Shown: positions 35,582 through 44,518 of the stretch, one piece after another
Position numbering within the stretch: the first letter of the stretch is position 1
How the letters are laid out: the number at the start of each line of letters is the position of its first letter
Assembly: GCF_013404085.1 (NCBI RefSeq)
Contig: NZ_JABFHO010000001.1
Span: 620,001 to 684,000, forward strand
Direction of reading: 5' to 3'
DNA from: Winogradskyella helgolandensis
GTDB taxonomy: Bacteria; Bacteroidota; Bacteroidia; Flavobacteriales; Flavobacteriaceae
Length of the DNA stretch: 64,000 bases
Notes under the pieces: model-generated
What the model saw: the letters and a program-made list of their open reading frames with translations, nothing else
What the model was told of the DNA's origin: nothing
Database searches by the model: none
Translations under genes and position numbers: made by a program

Positions 35582-35597
35582 AATACGTTATCGTATT
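35582..35597. promoter_or_regulatory. Perfect palindrome, possible operator
   Basis: AATACG and CGTATT flank a four-base centre TTAT. The T run on the plus side resembles a terminator, but no plus-strand gene ends here, so an operator or a terminator for upstream antisense transcription are both possible. Confidence 0.4.
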
Positions 35598-35736
35598 TTT
35601 TTTAATTAGTTACACCAAAATACTAGAATTTATTGATTTTCTTATGTTCAAAAACTATTTCAAAAATGAGCTTTAATAAAATGTTAAAACCTAAAGATCC
35701 AAATCCTGTATTTTAAGTATTCGTTAAATAAAACCT

Positions 35737-35744
35737 TAGCTTTG
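35737..35744 (+). promoter_or_regulatory. -7 box of Xaa-Pro aminopeptidase gene
   Basis: TAGCTTTG fits TAnnTTTG and is 24 bases before the ATG. Confidence 0.55.
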
Positions 35745-35768
35745 TAATTCAATTAAAAATTAACACCC

Positions 35769-37061
35769 ATGAAATACAATTTAATTAATTCCAATCTTTT
35801 CATAAAAAACAGAGAAAACTTCAAAAACAAAATGGTTAGCAACAGTTTAGCTGTTTTTAACTCTAATGATATTTACCCAATTGGTGCAGACAGCACTATG
35901 CCTTTTCAACAAGATAGGAATATATTTTATTTAAGTGGAGTGGATCAAGAAGAAAGTATTTTAGTGCTTTTTCCAGACTGCCCAAACCCAAAACATCGTG
36001 AGCTTTTATTTTTAACTGAAACCAATGAACATATTGCTATTTGGGAAGGTGAAAAACTAACCAAAGAAAAAGCTTTTGAAACCTCAGGTATTAAAACCGT
36101 GTATTGGCTGCAAGATTTCGACAAAATCATGAAAGAAATCATGTCGCAAGCAGATACTATCTATATAAACACAAACGAACATTATCGAGCCAACGTGGCA
36201 ACTGAGACACGCGAGGCTCGTTTTAATAAAAAAATAAAAGCACAATTCCCTGCTCATAAAGTTGAAAAGAGCAATCCCATTTTACAACGTTTACGCTCTG
36301 TAAAAGATCCAATAGAATTAGATCTTATACAGCAAGCTTGTAACATTACTGAAAAAGGATTCAGACGCGTTTTAAAATTTACAAAACCCGGTGTTTGGGA
36401 ATATAACTTGGAAGCCGAATTTATGCACGAATTCTTAAACAATCGCTCAAAAGGTTTTGCCTATACACCTATTGTCGGCTCCGGAAATAATGCCAACGTC
36501 TTACATTATATTGAAAACAACCAACAATGTAAAGCTGGCGATTTAATATTAATTGATGCTGGTGCAGAATATGCTAATTATGCTAGCGATATGACCCGTA
36601 CAATTCCGGTTTCAGGGAAATTCAACAACAGACAAAAAGACGTTTATAACGCTGTAAATCGTGTAAAAAACGAAGCTACAAAAATGCTTGTTCCTGGTAC
36701 ATTATGGGAACAATACCATGTTGAAGTTGGAAAAATAATGACCTCGGAACTTTTAGGTTTAGGCTTATTAGACAAAGCAGATGTGCAAAACGAAAACAAA
36801 GATTGGCCAGCATATAAAAAATACTTTATGCATGGCACATCACATCATATGGGATTAGACACTCATGATTACGGAATTCTAACTGAACCGATGCTAGCCA
36901 ATATGGTGTTTACTGTTGAGCCTGGAATTTACATTCCGGATGAAGGTTTTGGTATTCGTTTAGAAGATGATGTGGTAATTCAAAAAACGGGAGAACCTTT
37001 TAATTTAATGCGGGATATTCCTATTGAAATAGAAGAGATTGAGGATATTATGAATTCTTAA
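35769..37061 (+). CDS. pepP: Xaa-Pro aminopeptidase (M24B)
   Basis: The 430-residue cytosolic metallopeptidase removes N-terminal residues preceding proline. It has an aminopeptidase P N-terminal domain (about 1-150, FYLSGVDQEESILVL) and a pita-bread catalytic domain with the full dimetal set: DAGAEYANYASDMTRT (two Asp), HGTSHHMGLDTHD (His), VEPGIYI (Glu) and IRLEDDVVI (Glu). Length is normal for the family. It is monocistronic with its own box and terminator. Confidence 0.93.
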   Translation: MKYNLINSNLFIKNRENFKNKMVSNSLAVFNSNDIYPIGADSTMPFQQDRNIFYLSGVDQEESILVLFPDCPNPKHRELLFLTETNEHIAIWEGEKLTKEKAFETSGIKTVYWLQDFDKIMKEIMSQADTIYINTNEHYRANVATETREARFNKKIKAQFPAHKVEKSNPILQRLRSVKDPIELDLIQQACNITEKGFRRVLKFTKPGVWEYNLEAEFMHEFLNNRSKGFAYTPIVGSGNNANVLHYIENNQQCKAGDLILIDAGAEYANYASDMTRTIPVSGKFNNRQKDVYNAVNRVKNEATKMLVPGTLWEQYHVEVGKIMTSELLGLGLLDKADVQNENKDWPAYKKYFMHGTSHHMGLDTHDYGILTEPMLANMVFTVEPGIYIPDEGFGIRLEDDVVIQKTGEPFNLMRDIPIEIEEIEDIMNS

Positions 37062-37084
37062 TTTTAAAATTCTTTTAAATTTTA

Positions 37085-37122
37085 AAAACTTGTAAGCTCA
37101 TCATGTAGCTTGCAAGTTTTTT
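37085..37122 (+). terminator. Rho-independent terminator of pepP
   Basis: AAAACTTGTAAGCT pairs with AGCTTGCAAGTTTT with one mismatch and ends in a T run. Confidence 0.8.
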
Positions 37123-37151
37123 GATTAATATTGACGCCTAAATCAAAAGGC

Positions 37152-38075
37152 ATGAAATTGACAAAAGAGCGTCTTTACATAATACTATCATTTTTTTCAA
37201 TTTATGTTATTTGGGGATCCACGTATCTGTTGAATAAAATTTTAGTTAGTCAATTAGCTCCATTATACGCTGCTTCTATTCGATTTATTACAGCAAGTAT
37301 CTTGATTTTCACTATTGCAAAATTTTTAAAAATTCCATTGAAAATCACAAAGCCTCAAATACGAAATACAGCAATTGCTGGTTTTTTATTTTTAACCATA
37401 GGGAATGGCTTAGTCGTTTGGGCACTACAATTTGTCGATAGTGGTTTTGCCGCTCTAGAAATTTCGGCACAACCTTTAGTCGTCCTAATTCTATTGCGAA
37501 TTTTTGAAGGCAAAAAAATTCAACCTATGTCTATTTTAGGTGTAATTATTGGATGTATTGGGATTTACTTATTAGTCAGTCAACGCGAAATGATTAGCCA
37601 AGAAGGCATGATAACTGGGATGATTATGATTTTTATTTGTATGCTGAGCTGGGCCTATTGTAGTCTCTTTGTTTCAAAAGCCGACCTACCTTCAAACTTT
37701 TTTGTTAATACAGGTTACCAAATGCTATTTGGAGGTGGTATGTTATTAATTGGCAGCCTTATTGTTAGAGAAGAACGACTCCCATTTTCTAGCTGGAATA
37801 CTGAAATCATCAACTCCATGGGAATGCTTATCATTTTTGGAAGTATTGTGGCTTTCACGGCGTTTAATTACTTATTAAGCAAAGTATCTCCGGAAAAAGT
37901 AGCGACTTCAACATATGTTAATCCGATTGTAGCCTTACTCTTAGGATGGTATTTTTTAAAAGAGAATATTTCCTTACAGTCAATAATTGCAGCAGCTGTA
38001 TTACTTACTGGAGTATATTTTATAAACACCAAAAAAGCACTTACAATTTTTAAGAGATTTAATAAAAACGTATAA
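37152..38075 (+). CDS. EamA/DMT superfamily transporter
   Basis: The product (307 residues from the ATG at 37152) has ten predicted membrane helices in two five-helix EamA repeats, with the WGSTYLLNKI motif in helix one. Drug/metabolite transporters of this type usually export amino acids or metabolites; the substrate is unknown. A TTG-started frame from 37131 adds seven residues and lies just after the upstream terminator, so the ATG is preferred. It converges with the methylase gene 66 bases away. Confidence 0.88.
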   Translation: MKLTKERLYIILSFFSIYVIWGSTYLLNKILVSQLAPLYAASIRFITASILIFTIAKFLKIPLKITKPQIRNTAIAGFLFLTIGNGLVVWALQFVDSGFAALEISAQPLVVLILLRIFEGKKIQPMSILGVIIGCIGIYLLVSQREMISQEGMITGMIMIFICMLSWAYCSLFVSKADLPSNFFVNTGYQMLFGGGMLLIGSLIVREERLPFSSWNTEIINSMGMLIIFGSIVAFTAFNYLLSKVSPEKVATSTYVNPIVALLLGWYFLKENISLQSIIAAAVLLTGVYFINTKKALTIFKRFNKNV

Positions 38076-38141
38076 GCAATAAGACCTACGGTATTGATGT
38101 TGCGCTTTGTTTAATTTTAAAAGTCCAGTTTTCACAACGTT

Positions 38142-38846
38142 TTACCCTTCAAAAACAAACAATCGTTCCAAAGCAACTTTAGGCGCCAAGTTCTCAGCAT
38201 GCCAAGAAAATGTTGTTTTTGCTGGCTTTTCCCAAACACATTTAAAATCATCTGGAGCCTTATATTCACTGATAAACACTTGATGACCTGCTTTGCTTTT
38301 TTCCCTGCACCACTCCCAGAATTTCTCATGATTAAAACCATCGCGATACTTCGTCGTAGATTCATAAGGCGGATCGCAATAAATAATACTTTTTTCAGGA
38401 ATGACTAATTCGGTATACGATTTACAAGATAAAATGATGCCTTCTAATTTTGGAACTTGCTTGGTAATATTTCGGTAATGTTCTCCCCAATAATCGCGTT
38501 TACCTTCCTTATCGCGTCTGTAACCAGCAAACCATTTTCCTCCAAAAGAATTAAAACCAACGTAACTTACTAAATGTTTTGGGTATTGGTCTTGATTGTA
38601 CTTTATACGCTTATACTCTTCTTCACTTACAGATTGTGGAGGATCCCAATTCTCATGGATTAAGGCTTGCCACATAGCCATGAGTTCTTCATGCTGGTCA
38701 TTGGCTGTTCTTAACCCATCGACCTTATCAATCATATTCATACCACCTGCAAAGGGTTCTAAGTAGGCTTGATTCTCTTTTCTATCTTTTAAAATTATTG
38801 GTAATAAATCTTTAGCAAAACGCGCCTTGCTTCCCATGTACTTCAT
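38142..38846 (-). CDS. Orphan DNA adenine methyltransferase (D12/Dam class)
   Basis: From the ATG at 38846 the protein has 234 residues, shorter than most Dam enzymes (about 270). It shows motif X (MKYMGSKARFAKDL), motif I (YLEPFAGGMNMID) and motif IV DPPY (near 157), so it should methylate N6 of adenine; target bases cannot be predicted. Its start codon overlaps the brnQ stop (ATGA), giving translational coupling, and the longer frame to 38915 runs inside brnQ. No restriction enzyme is nearby. Comparable short D12 enzymes are common in phages, so horizontal origin is plausible, though composition does not stand out. Confidence 0.88.
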   Translation of the reverse strand: MKYMGSKARFAKDLLPIILKDRKENQAYLEPFAGGMNMIDKVDGLRTANDQHEELMAMWQALIHENWDPPQSVSEEEYKRIKYNQDQYPKHLVSYVGFNSFGGKWFAGYRRDKEGKRDYWGEHYRNITKQVPKLEGIILSCKSYTELVIPEKSIIYCDPPYESTTKYRDGFNHEKFWEWCREKSKAGHQVFISEYKAPDDFKCVWEKPAKTTFSWHAENLAPKVALERLFVFEG

Positions 38847-40150
38847 ATGCTCTTCTTCATTTTTAATTCTATACCAACCGAAATAATAAATACTAAAAAC
38901 GCTGGTAAAACCCAACCTAAACTTTGGCTTGAAAACGGAATGTAATTAGTTATGGATCTTAAAGTTTCTGATGGACTTATAAACCCTATGACATCAGGAA
39001 TACTAAATAAAATCGTGATAAATACAACGGTTCTAAAAACTAAAGGTGACGCCATTTTTTCTGGCAATACATTTAATAAAATTAGTATGATCGTAATTGG
39101 ATAAATAAATAATAACACAGGAATAGCCACCACAATAATTGAATTAAAATCTAGCTGACCAATAGCAAAACCTAAAACACTCGCCAAAATAGCAGTAACA
39201 ATATAAACCGTTTGCGAATTATTAAGCAACCCTTTAAAATAATCAGCCGTACCCGCTATAATACCAATGGCTGTCGTAAAGCAAGCTAATGAAATTAAAA
39301 TACTTAAAACGGTGTTTCCAAAATCACCTAAAGCAGAAATACTAATATCACGTAATAAATTAGCCCGTTGCATATCACTACTGAGTTCTGCGTTAATATT
39401 AATTTCAGAACTATAATACGCACCAACAGAAATTAATCCTGCATAAATAACAAACAAGCTCAAACCTGCGATAAAACCCGACTTTCTAATTAGCGTCCGT
39501 TTGGAACTGTAGATTTCTACAGCCATATTTTTAAAATTCAACGATACAATGATTACCGCTCCAACTACAACGGCTCCAATAGCATCAAAGGTTTGATAAC
39601 CTTCTAATACACCTTTTGAAAATGGAGTTTTAAATTGGGAACCCCCTGTATTAAATGCCGTTGAAAACAACCCTATTCCTATAACAGCCAATAACATTAA
39701 TACAATAAATGGAGTTAAAAACTTACCAATGAGACCCAATATTTTTGAACGGTTGAGCACAAATAAGAGTACCAACGAAAAATAAATAGCACTCGTTAAC
39801 GTAGATGAAGTTCCAAACGCTGGGAATATTGCAATTTCGTGGGTTGCAGCCGCAGTTCTTGGTGACGGAATAGCAACAGCAATAACATAAATAAGGATAC
39901 AATAAGTTAAACTAAACGTCGACGATACCTTTTTGCCAAAATCAAATAATGTGCCTTGCAATCTGGCATGAGCAAGAATGCCAAGAATAGGGATGACGAC
40001 CGCTGTAATCATAAAACCGATGGTGACCCAAAACCAATCGTCGCCCGCATTATAACCTAATAAAGGTGGAATTAACAAATTACCTGCTCCAAAAAACAAG
40101 GAAAACATTCCAAAACTAGTTATTAAAAGCTCTTTCCGTTGTATCGTCAC
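38843..40150 (-). CDS. brnQ: Branched-chain amino acid transport system II carrier protein
   Basis: The 435-residue protein has about twelve membrane helices and the BrnQ N-terminal signature FGMFSLFFGAGNLLIPP, so it imports Leu/Ile/Val with Na+ or H+. The start is a GTG immediately after the TAG of the upstream hydrolase; the next Met lies inside the first helix, so GTG is needed to keep the family N-terminus. Its stop overlaps the methylase ATG. The gene is the middle of a three-gene operon with no spacer at all. Confidence 0.92.
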   Translation of the reverse strand: MTIQRKELLITSFGMFSLFFGAGNLLIPPLLGYNAGDDWFWVTIGFMITAVVIPILGILAHARLQGTLFDFGKKVSSTFSLTYCILIYVIAVAIPSPRTAAATHEIAIFPAFGTSSTLTSAIYFSLVLLFVLNRSKILGLIGKFLTPFIVLMLLAVIGIGLFSTAFNTGGSQFKTPFSKGVLEGYQTFDAIGAVVVGAVIIVSLNFKNMAVEIYSSKRTLIRKSGFIAGLSLFVIYAGLISVGAYYSSEININAELSSDMQRANLLRDISISALGDFGNTVLSILISLACFTTAIGIIAGTADYFKGLLNNSQTVYIVTAILASVLGFAIGQLDFNSIIVVAIPVLLFIYPITIILILLNVLPEKMASPLVFRTVVFITILFSIPDVIGFISPSETLRSITNYIPFSSQSLGWVLPAFLVFIISVGIELKMKKSI

Positions 40151-41704
40151 CTAGTTGATTTTTTTGAGTTCTAAATCTCCAAAATTAAAACTGAAATCAG
40201 TAATTGGAGCAATATAATCCATGGTCGCTGAAATCGCTTCACCTTTTTCATTGAATGTAAATTTCACATATACATCAGCATCATAACTTCTGTCATTCCA
40301 TTTCGCAACAAACGTTGTGGCATTTAGAGGTAACAATTCACCAAACAATCTAGAAGACCGGCTACTCTCTATGACATACCCATTTTTAGCATCATATGAT
40401 ATAATAACATCACCAAACCAATCATCTGTATATGTTCCAACAATGTACTCTGGTTTTGGTAACAACTTTAGTGTTTTCGCTTTTTCAACTTTTGAATACA
40501 CTGCAGCTTTTATACTATCATTATATTTAATAAAATCTTCATTTCTTTTGCCGTATTGTTCTAACCAATTACGATTTTCATACCCTAAATACGCATCTTT
40601 AATGGTGTTGGTAATTGTGCTAAAAGCAGAACCGTTCATTTGATTGGTTAACACCACAATACCTAAATCTAAATCAGGAATCATAGTAAACTGCGTCACC
40701 GTTCCTAATAAACCTCCGGTATGATACACTTGCTTGCGCCCTCCTTTTACATCGGCAACAAACCATCCTAAACCATAGCCCTTAAAATTAGACGCATAAG
40801 AATCATCAGCGCTCACTTTCAAAGGAGTTTGCAATTGCCAAAGTTCGTGAAACTGCTCTTCGCTTAATAGGCGCTCACCATGTTCTGTAACAGCATCGTT
40901 CATTAAAAATTGAGCCCACGTTAACATATCTAGAACATTACTCACAATTCCTCCTGCCGGATTAGCCGTTTCACTCCAATCATGTGGAATTTGAATTACT
41001 TTTCCTTCAGCCATGGTATGCGCATCAATAATATTGGATTTATCCTTGACGCGATTATAAGACGCTTTACTACTCAGCATTCCAACAGGTTTCATAATCT
41101 TGGTTTCAATAAAGTCTTCCCAAGACAAACCGCTCACTCGTTTTAAAACTTCACCTGCGATTATAAACATATTGTTGTTATAGGCAAATTCACTTCTAAA
41201 TGAACTTTCAGGTTCTAAATATTTTACATTATTAATAATGTCACTTACTGTAAAATCACTGCCTTCCGGAAAAAACATTAAATCCCCTGCTCCCAATCCC
41301 ATTCCACTGCGATGTGTTACCAAATCTCTAACCGTAAATTCTTCAGTTACCCAAGCATCATATAATTGAAATTCCGGAATATGTTTACGCACTTTGTCAT
41401 CCCAATTCAACTTACCTGCATCCACCATCATCGCTAAAGCAAAACACGTAAAACCTTTACTATTAGATGCTACTCCTACTAAAGTTTCAGCATTCATGTC
41501 TTTTTTATTCGTCAATGAACGCACACCATGCCCTTTTGAATACACGATTTTTCCACCCTTAAAAATACCCACAGAAATCCCAGGCACCTCAAAAATGGTT
41601 AAAGTTTCCTTTATTAAGTCATCTAGTTGTTGCTCTTCAATTTGAGCATTTAATAAGCAAGAAAATACAATTAGAAATGATATAAAAAGACGTTTTAAAA
41701 CCAT
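40151..41704 (-). CDS. Secreted serine hydrolase, beta-lactamase class C fold, with DUF3471-like C-domain
   Basis: The 517-residue protein has a signal peptide (about 1-21, LLNAQ). The penicillin-binding fold motifs are present: SNSK (SxxK nucleophile, in VGVASNSKGFTC), YNN (FAYNNNMFI) and HTGG. About 110 residues at the C-terminus form the beta domain often called DUF3471. Such proteins are esterases, D-aminopeptidases or carboxypeptidases more often than beta-lactamases. It leads the operon with brnQ and the methylase, which may hint at release of small peptides or D-amino acids, but this is a guess. Confidence 0.87.
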   Translation of the reverse strand: MVLKRLFISFLIVFSCLLNAQIEEQQLDDLIKETLTIFEVPGISVGIFKGGKIVYSKGHGVRSLTNKKDMNAETLVGVASNSKGFTCFALAMMVDAGKLNWDDKVRKHIPEFQLYDAWVTEEFTVRDLVTHRSGMGLGAGDLMFFPEGSDFTVSDIINNVKYLEPESSFRSEFAYNNNMFIIAGEVLKRVSGLSWEDFIETKIMKPVGMLSSKASYNRVKDKSNIIDAHTMAEGKVIQIPHDWSETANPAGGIVSNVLDMLTWAQFLMNDAVTEHGERLLSEEQFHELWQLQTPLKVSADDSYASNFKGYGLGWFVADVKGGRKQVYHTGGLLGTVTQFTMIPDLDLGIVVLTNQMNGSAFSTITNTIKDAYLGYENRNWLEQYGKRNEDFIKYNDSIKAAVYSKVEKAKTLKLLPKPEYIVGTYTDDWFGDVIISYDAKNGYVIESSRSSRLFGELLPLNATTFVAKWNDRSYDADVYVKFTFNEKGEAISATMDYIAPITDFSFNFGDLELKKIN

Positions 41705-41732
41705 TAGATTTTTAATTTAGTTTGAAAGATTT

Positions 41733-41740
41733 CAAAGATA
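41733..41740 (-). promoter_or_regulatory. -7 box of hydrolase-brnQ-methylase operon
   Basis: TATCTTTG on the minus strand is 28 bases before the ATG at 41704. Confidence 0.6.
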
Positions 41741-41784
41741 CTAAAATGTTATAATGATTACTGAGTAGAAATGTTTTCAAAATA

Positions 41785-41792
41785 TATCTTTG
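41785..41792 (+). promoter_or_regulatory. -7 box of alpha/beta hydrolase, leaderless arrangement
   Basis: TATCTTTG ends five bases before the ATG at 41798. Transcription starting a few bases after the box would begin at or near the start codon. The frame's earlier ATG at 41771 is upstream of the box and so cannot be the start from this promoter. Confidence 0.6.
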
Positions 41793-41797
41793 CAATT

Positions 41798-42574
41798 ATG
41801 ATTATAAACTACAAAAATAGTAGCGTTCATTACAAGCTTGAAGGCAAAGGAGATGCGATTGTATTACTTCACGGATTTCTTGAGAATGTTGATATGTGGC
41901 AAGATTTAGTTGCTAAGTTTTCACAGACAAATCAAGTTGTTTGTATTGACTTATTAGGGCATGGCAAAACGGACTGTATTGGTTATATCCACACCATGGA
42001 GGCAATGGCAGACGCTGTTTTAGCCGTTTTAGAACATCTAAATATTACAAAAGCACATATCGTTGGACATTCAATGGGCGGTTATGTCGCTTTAGCTTTA
42101 GCTGAAAATAAACCGGAATTGTTTAAAGGTCTATGCTTAATGAATTCCACATTTGAAGCCGATGATACTACTCGAAAATTAATTAGAACACGTGCTTCAG
42201 AAATGGCACAACAAAATTATGAGATTTTGATAAAGATGTCATTTGCCAATTTATTTGCTCCTGAAAGCAAGGATCGTTTTAAAAACGCCTACGAAAAAGC
42301 ACTTCAAATAGCCTTAGAAACACCATTGCAAAGCTACATTGCCGCACAAGAAGGCATGAAACACAGACCTAACCGTTTTCAAATTTTCAAAAACCTAGAA
42401 TGCAATAAACTAATTATAATTGGTAAAAAGGATAGTCTTATTGATAGTGAACAAATTATAGAGCAAATTAAAAATACAGACATTGATTTCATAGAGTTTT
42501 CGGAAGGACATATGAGCTATATTGAAAATAAATCAGATTTATCTTACAATATTTTACACTTTATCGAAAAATAA
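41798..42574 (+). CDS. Alpha/beta hydrolase
   Basis: The 258-residue cytosolic protein has the alpha/beta hydrolase elements: oxyanion motif HGFLEN, nucleophile elbow GHSMGG (Ser near residue 88 from this start), acid in KKDSLID and terminal His in EGHMSYIE. The closest functional classes are MenH-like and esterase-like enzymes; no specific reaction can be given. The ATG at 41798 is chosen over 41771 because the -7 box lies between them. It is divergent from the serine-hydrolase operon. Confidence 0.88.
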   Translation: MIINYKNSSVHYKLEGKGDAIVLLHGFLENVDMWQDLVAKFSQTNQVVCIDLLGHGKTDCIGYIHTMEAMADAVLAVLEHLNITKAHIVGHSMGGYVALALAENKPELFKGLCLMNSTFEADDTTRKLIRTRASEMAQQNYEILIKMSFANLFAPESKDRFKNAYEKALQIALETPLQSYIAAQEGMKHRPNRFQIFKNLECNKLIIIGKKDSLIDSEQIIEQIKNTDIDFIEFSEGHMSYIENKSDLSYNILHFIEK

Positions 42575-42652
42575 GTCGCTTAAACGTTTTGTTTGGTTTT
42601 ATTTTCTAAGTTTACTGAAGAGATTAAAAAATAAATCGTAAACAACCACATT

Positions 42653-42895
42653 ATGAAACCTAACAAACTCTACTGTGATTTATTTGGACATAATTATCAA
42701 ATTACCAAAAAAGTTACCAACCATGTGAAGGAGTATACTTGTAAATGTTGTAAAAAACAATTGACAACAAACAGCAATGGTAGACTCACAGAATTAACAG
42801 CTAAGCATCAAGACATAAATACAGCTCTAGAGCGCCTCTATAACAATAAGTCGATGCGTTTGAAGCGAAAAACACTCACTTCGTCGATTTGTTAA
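42653..42895 (+). CDS. Mini zinc-ribbon-like protein, copy 1
   Basis: The 80-residue protein opens with MKPNKLYCDLFGHNY and continues KEYTCKCCKKQL, giving Cys8, His13, Cys residues of a CxxC-like knuckle and a basic C-terminal helix (ALERLYNNKSMRLKRK). The pattern C-x3-G-H ... Y-x-C-x2-C suggests one bound zinc. Two paralogues follow at 42977 and 44519. Short phage proteins called DUF1660 have a similar CxxxGHxW opening, which is only a loose analogy. Function unknown. Confidence 0.75.
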   Translation: MKPNKLYCDLFGHNYQITKKVTNHVKEYTCKCCKKQLTTNSNGRLTELTAKHQDINTALERLYNNKSMRLKRKTLTSSIC

Positions 42896-42976
42896 TTGTT
42901 AATAACTTTTAAGTAACTAATTTTCTTATCTTTAGAATCCCTATAAAAGTGATAATATCTCTAAGAAAACTAGTTA

Positions 42977-43207
42977 ATGAAAAACATTTATTGCTCATTG
43001 TTTGGTCACGATTACATAGTGTCCAAAAATGTTACTTATCATGTTAAAGAATATAAGTGTAAAAATTGTAAAACAGAAATGACCATCGATGGAGATGGAA
43101 AATTTATTCCACTAACACCAAAATTTAAGGAAATTAATAGTGTATTACATCGTGTACACAATAAGCGTTTAGAAAAAGGACAAAAGCTTTTTATGCTTGA
43201 TCTGTAA
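42977..43207 (+). CDS. Mini zinc-ribbon-like protein, copy 2
   Basis: The 76-residue protein (MKNIYCSLFGHDYIVSKNV, then KEYKCKNCKTEM) aligns with copy 1 through its full length, including the DGDGKF turn and the C-terminal basic helix. It lies 81 bases after copy 1, so the two are a tandem duplication that has since diverged. Its last 17 bases overlap the end of thiL on the opposite strand. Function unknown. Confidence 0.75.
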   Translation: MKNIYCSLFGHDYIVSKNVTYHVKEYKCKNCKTEMTIDGDGKFIPLTPKFKEINSVLHRVHNKRLEKGQKLFMLDL

Positions 43208-44243
43208 GCGCATTCCAACCTTTAGCTATAATAGCTATCTTTTCATCTGCTCTTGTTACTAAGTGCATACCTCTGTCTTCTTCTGTCATATAACCAATCA
43301 CAGTTAAATTTGGATTGCCTTTTATTTTAGGGAAATCTTCTTGAGAAATTGTCATTAACAATTCATAATCCTCACCTCCATTTAAAGCAATTGTAGTACT
43401 ATCTAAATTAAATTCCTCACAAGTAGAAATCACCTGAGGATCTAATGGTATTTTCGTTTCATATAAGTCTACACCAACCTTACTTTGCTTACATAAATGT
43501 ATAATTTCAGAAGAAATTCCGTCGCTAACATCAATCATACTCGTTGGTTTCACTTCTAAATCCTTCAGTAACTTCACAATATCTTTTCGAGCTTCAGGTT
43601 TTAATTGACGCTCAATAATATAGGTATACATGGATAAATCGGGTTGATTATTAGGATTCACTTTAAACACTTCTTTTTCGCGTTCTAGAACTTGCAAGCC
43701 CATAAAAGCTCCTCCAAGATCACCCGTTATAACCAACAAGTCATTTGGTTTTGCACCAGATCTTAAGACTTCATTTCCTTTTTCAACTTCACCAATTGCC
43801 GTCACAGAAATAATTAAACCAGAGGTTGAAGACGTCGTATCACCACCAACAACATCAACATTGTAGAATGTTGCAGCCATTGTAATTCCTGCATATAATT
43901 CTTCTAATGCCTCTAATGGGAAACGATTAGAAACAGCAATAGAAACCGTGACTTGTGTCGCCACAGCATTCATAGCGTAAATATCTGATAAATTCACTAC
44001 TACAGCTTTATAACCTAAATGTTTTAGAGGTGCATAACTCAAATCAAAATGCACACCCTCTACTAGTAAGTCCGTAGAAACAACAACTTGTTTTTTACCA
44101 AAATCAAGGATTGCAGCATCGTCACCAATACTTTTCACAGTTGATTTTTGAGTTACTTTAAAATGATTTGTTAAGTGTTCAATCAATTTAAATTCTCCTA
44201 ATTCACTCAATGGAGTACGCTTTGGGTTTTTATCTTCAATCAT
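43191..44243 (-). CDS. thiL: Thiamine-monophosphate kinase
   Basis: The 350-residue enzyme phosphorylates thiamine phosphate to thiamine diphosphate, the last step of cofactor synthesis. It has the ThiL/AIR-synthase fold motifs GDDAAILDF, DLLVEGVHFD, VNLSDIYAMNA, GGDTTSS, DVSDGISSEI and NGGEDYELL. Length is typical. It overlaps copy 2 of the mini zinc-ribbon genes tail to tail and is flanked on its 5' side by copy 3. A TATTTTTG box ends five bases before the ATG, so the mRNA may be leaderless. No thiamine riboswitch is visible. Confidence 0.94.
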   Translation of the reverse strand: MIEDKNPKRTPLSELGEFKLIEHLTNHFKVTQKSTVKSIGDDAAILDFGKKQVVVSTDLLVEGVHFDLSYAPLKHLGYKAVVVNLSDIYAMNAVATQVTVSIAVSNRFPLEALEELYAGITMAATFYNVDVVGGDTTSSTSGLIISVTAIGEVEKGNEVLRSGAKPNDLLVITGDLGGAFMGLQVLEREKEVFKVNPNNQPDLSMYTYIIERQLKPEARKDIVKLLKDLEVKPTSMIDVSDGISSEIIHLCKQSKVGVDLYETKIPLDPQVISTCEEFNLDSTTIALNGGEDYELLMTISQEDFPKIKGNPNLTVIGYMTEEDRGMHLVTRADEKIAIIAKGWNALTDQA

Positions 44244-44247
44244 AATG

Positions 44248-44255
44248 CAAAAATA
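44248..44255 (-). promoter_or_regulatory. -7 box of thiL, leaderless arrangement
   Basis: TATTTTTG on the minus strand, four bases before the ATG at 44243. Confidence 0.5.
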
Positions 44256-44518
44256 TTGTGCTTTTTTTGATTAGGCTACATGAATAGAATTATTTATTAA
44301 GAATTTAACTCAAATAAAGAGACACATGATTGTCCAAAATACAAGTTTCCCTATCTAATTACTAAGATTATAACCTTAAGTCTCAGACCTTATTTTAATA
44401 GAAAAACATCGTTAAAATTCATGTTTTAAATTTTTTTTGTGCATTTCATCGAAAAATCAGGTATTTTAACTTGATTTAAATTTCATTTTTTAAATTGCTC
44501 TACCCTAAGTTTATAAAA

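Larger units (their letters stand above)
35444..35768. other. Divergent intergenic region, AspT-like transporter / pepP
   Basis: This 325-base A+T-rich space contains the pepP box (35737-35744) and a perfect inverted repeat AATACGTTATCGTATT (35582-35597) followed by a T run. No small gene was found. Confidence 0.6.

Noticed and set aside
38142..38915. Longer methylase start at 38915
   Set aside because: The extra 23 residues are the complement-free continuation inside brnQ and precede motif X; the coupled ATG at 38846 gives the family N-terminus.
40317..40643. Plus-strand 108-codon frame opposite the serine hydrolase
   Set aside because: It lies wholly inside a well-supported gene, and its hydrophobic character comes from the complement of that gene.
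43191..44300. Thiamine riboswitch at thiL
   Set aside because: The promoter box is only four bases from the start codon, leaving no room for a leader, and no TPP-box sequence is seen.
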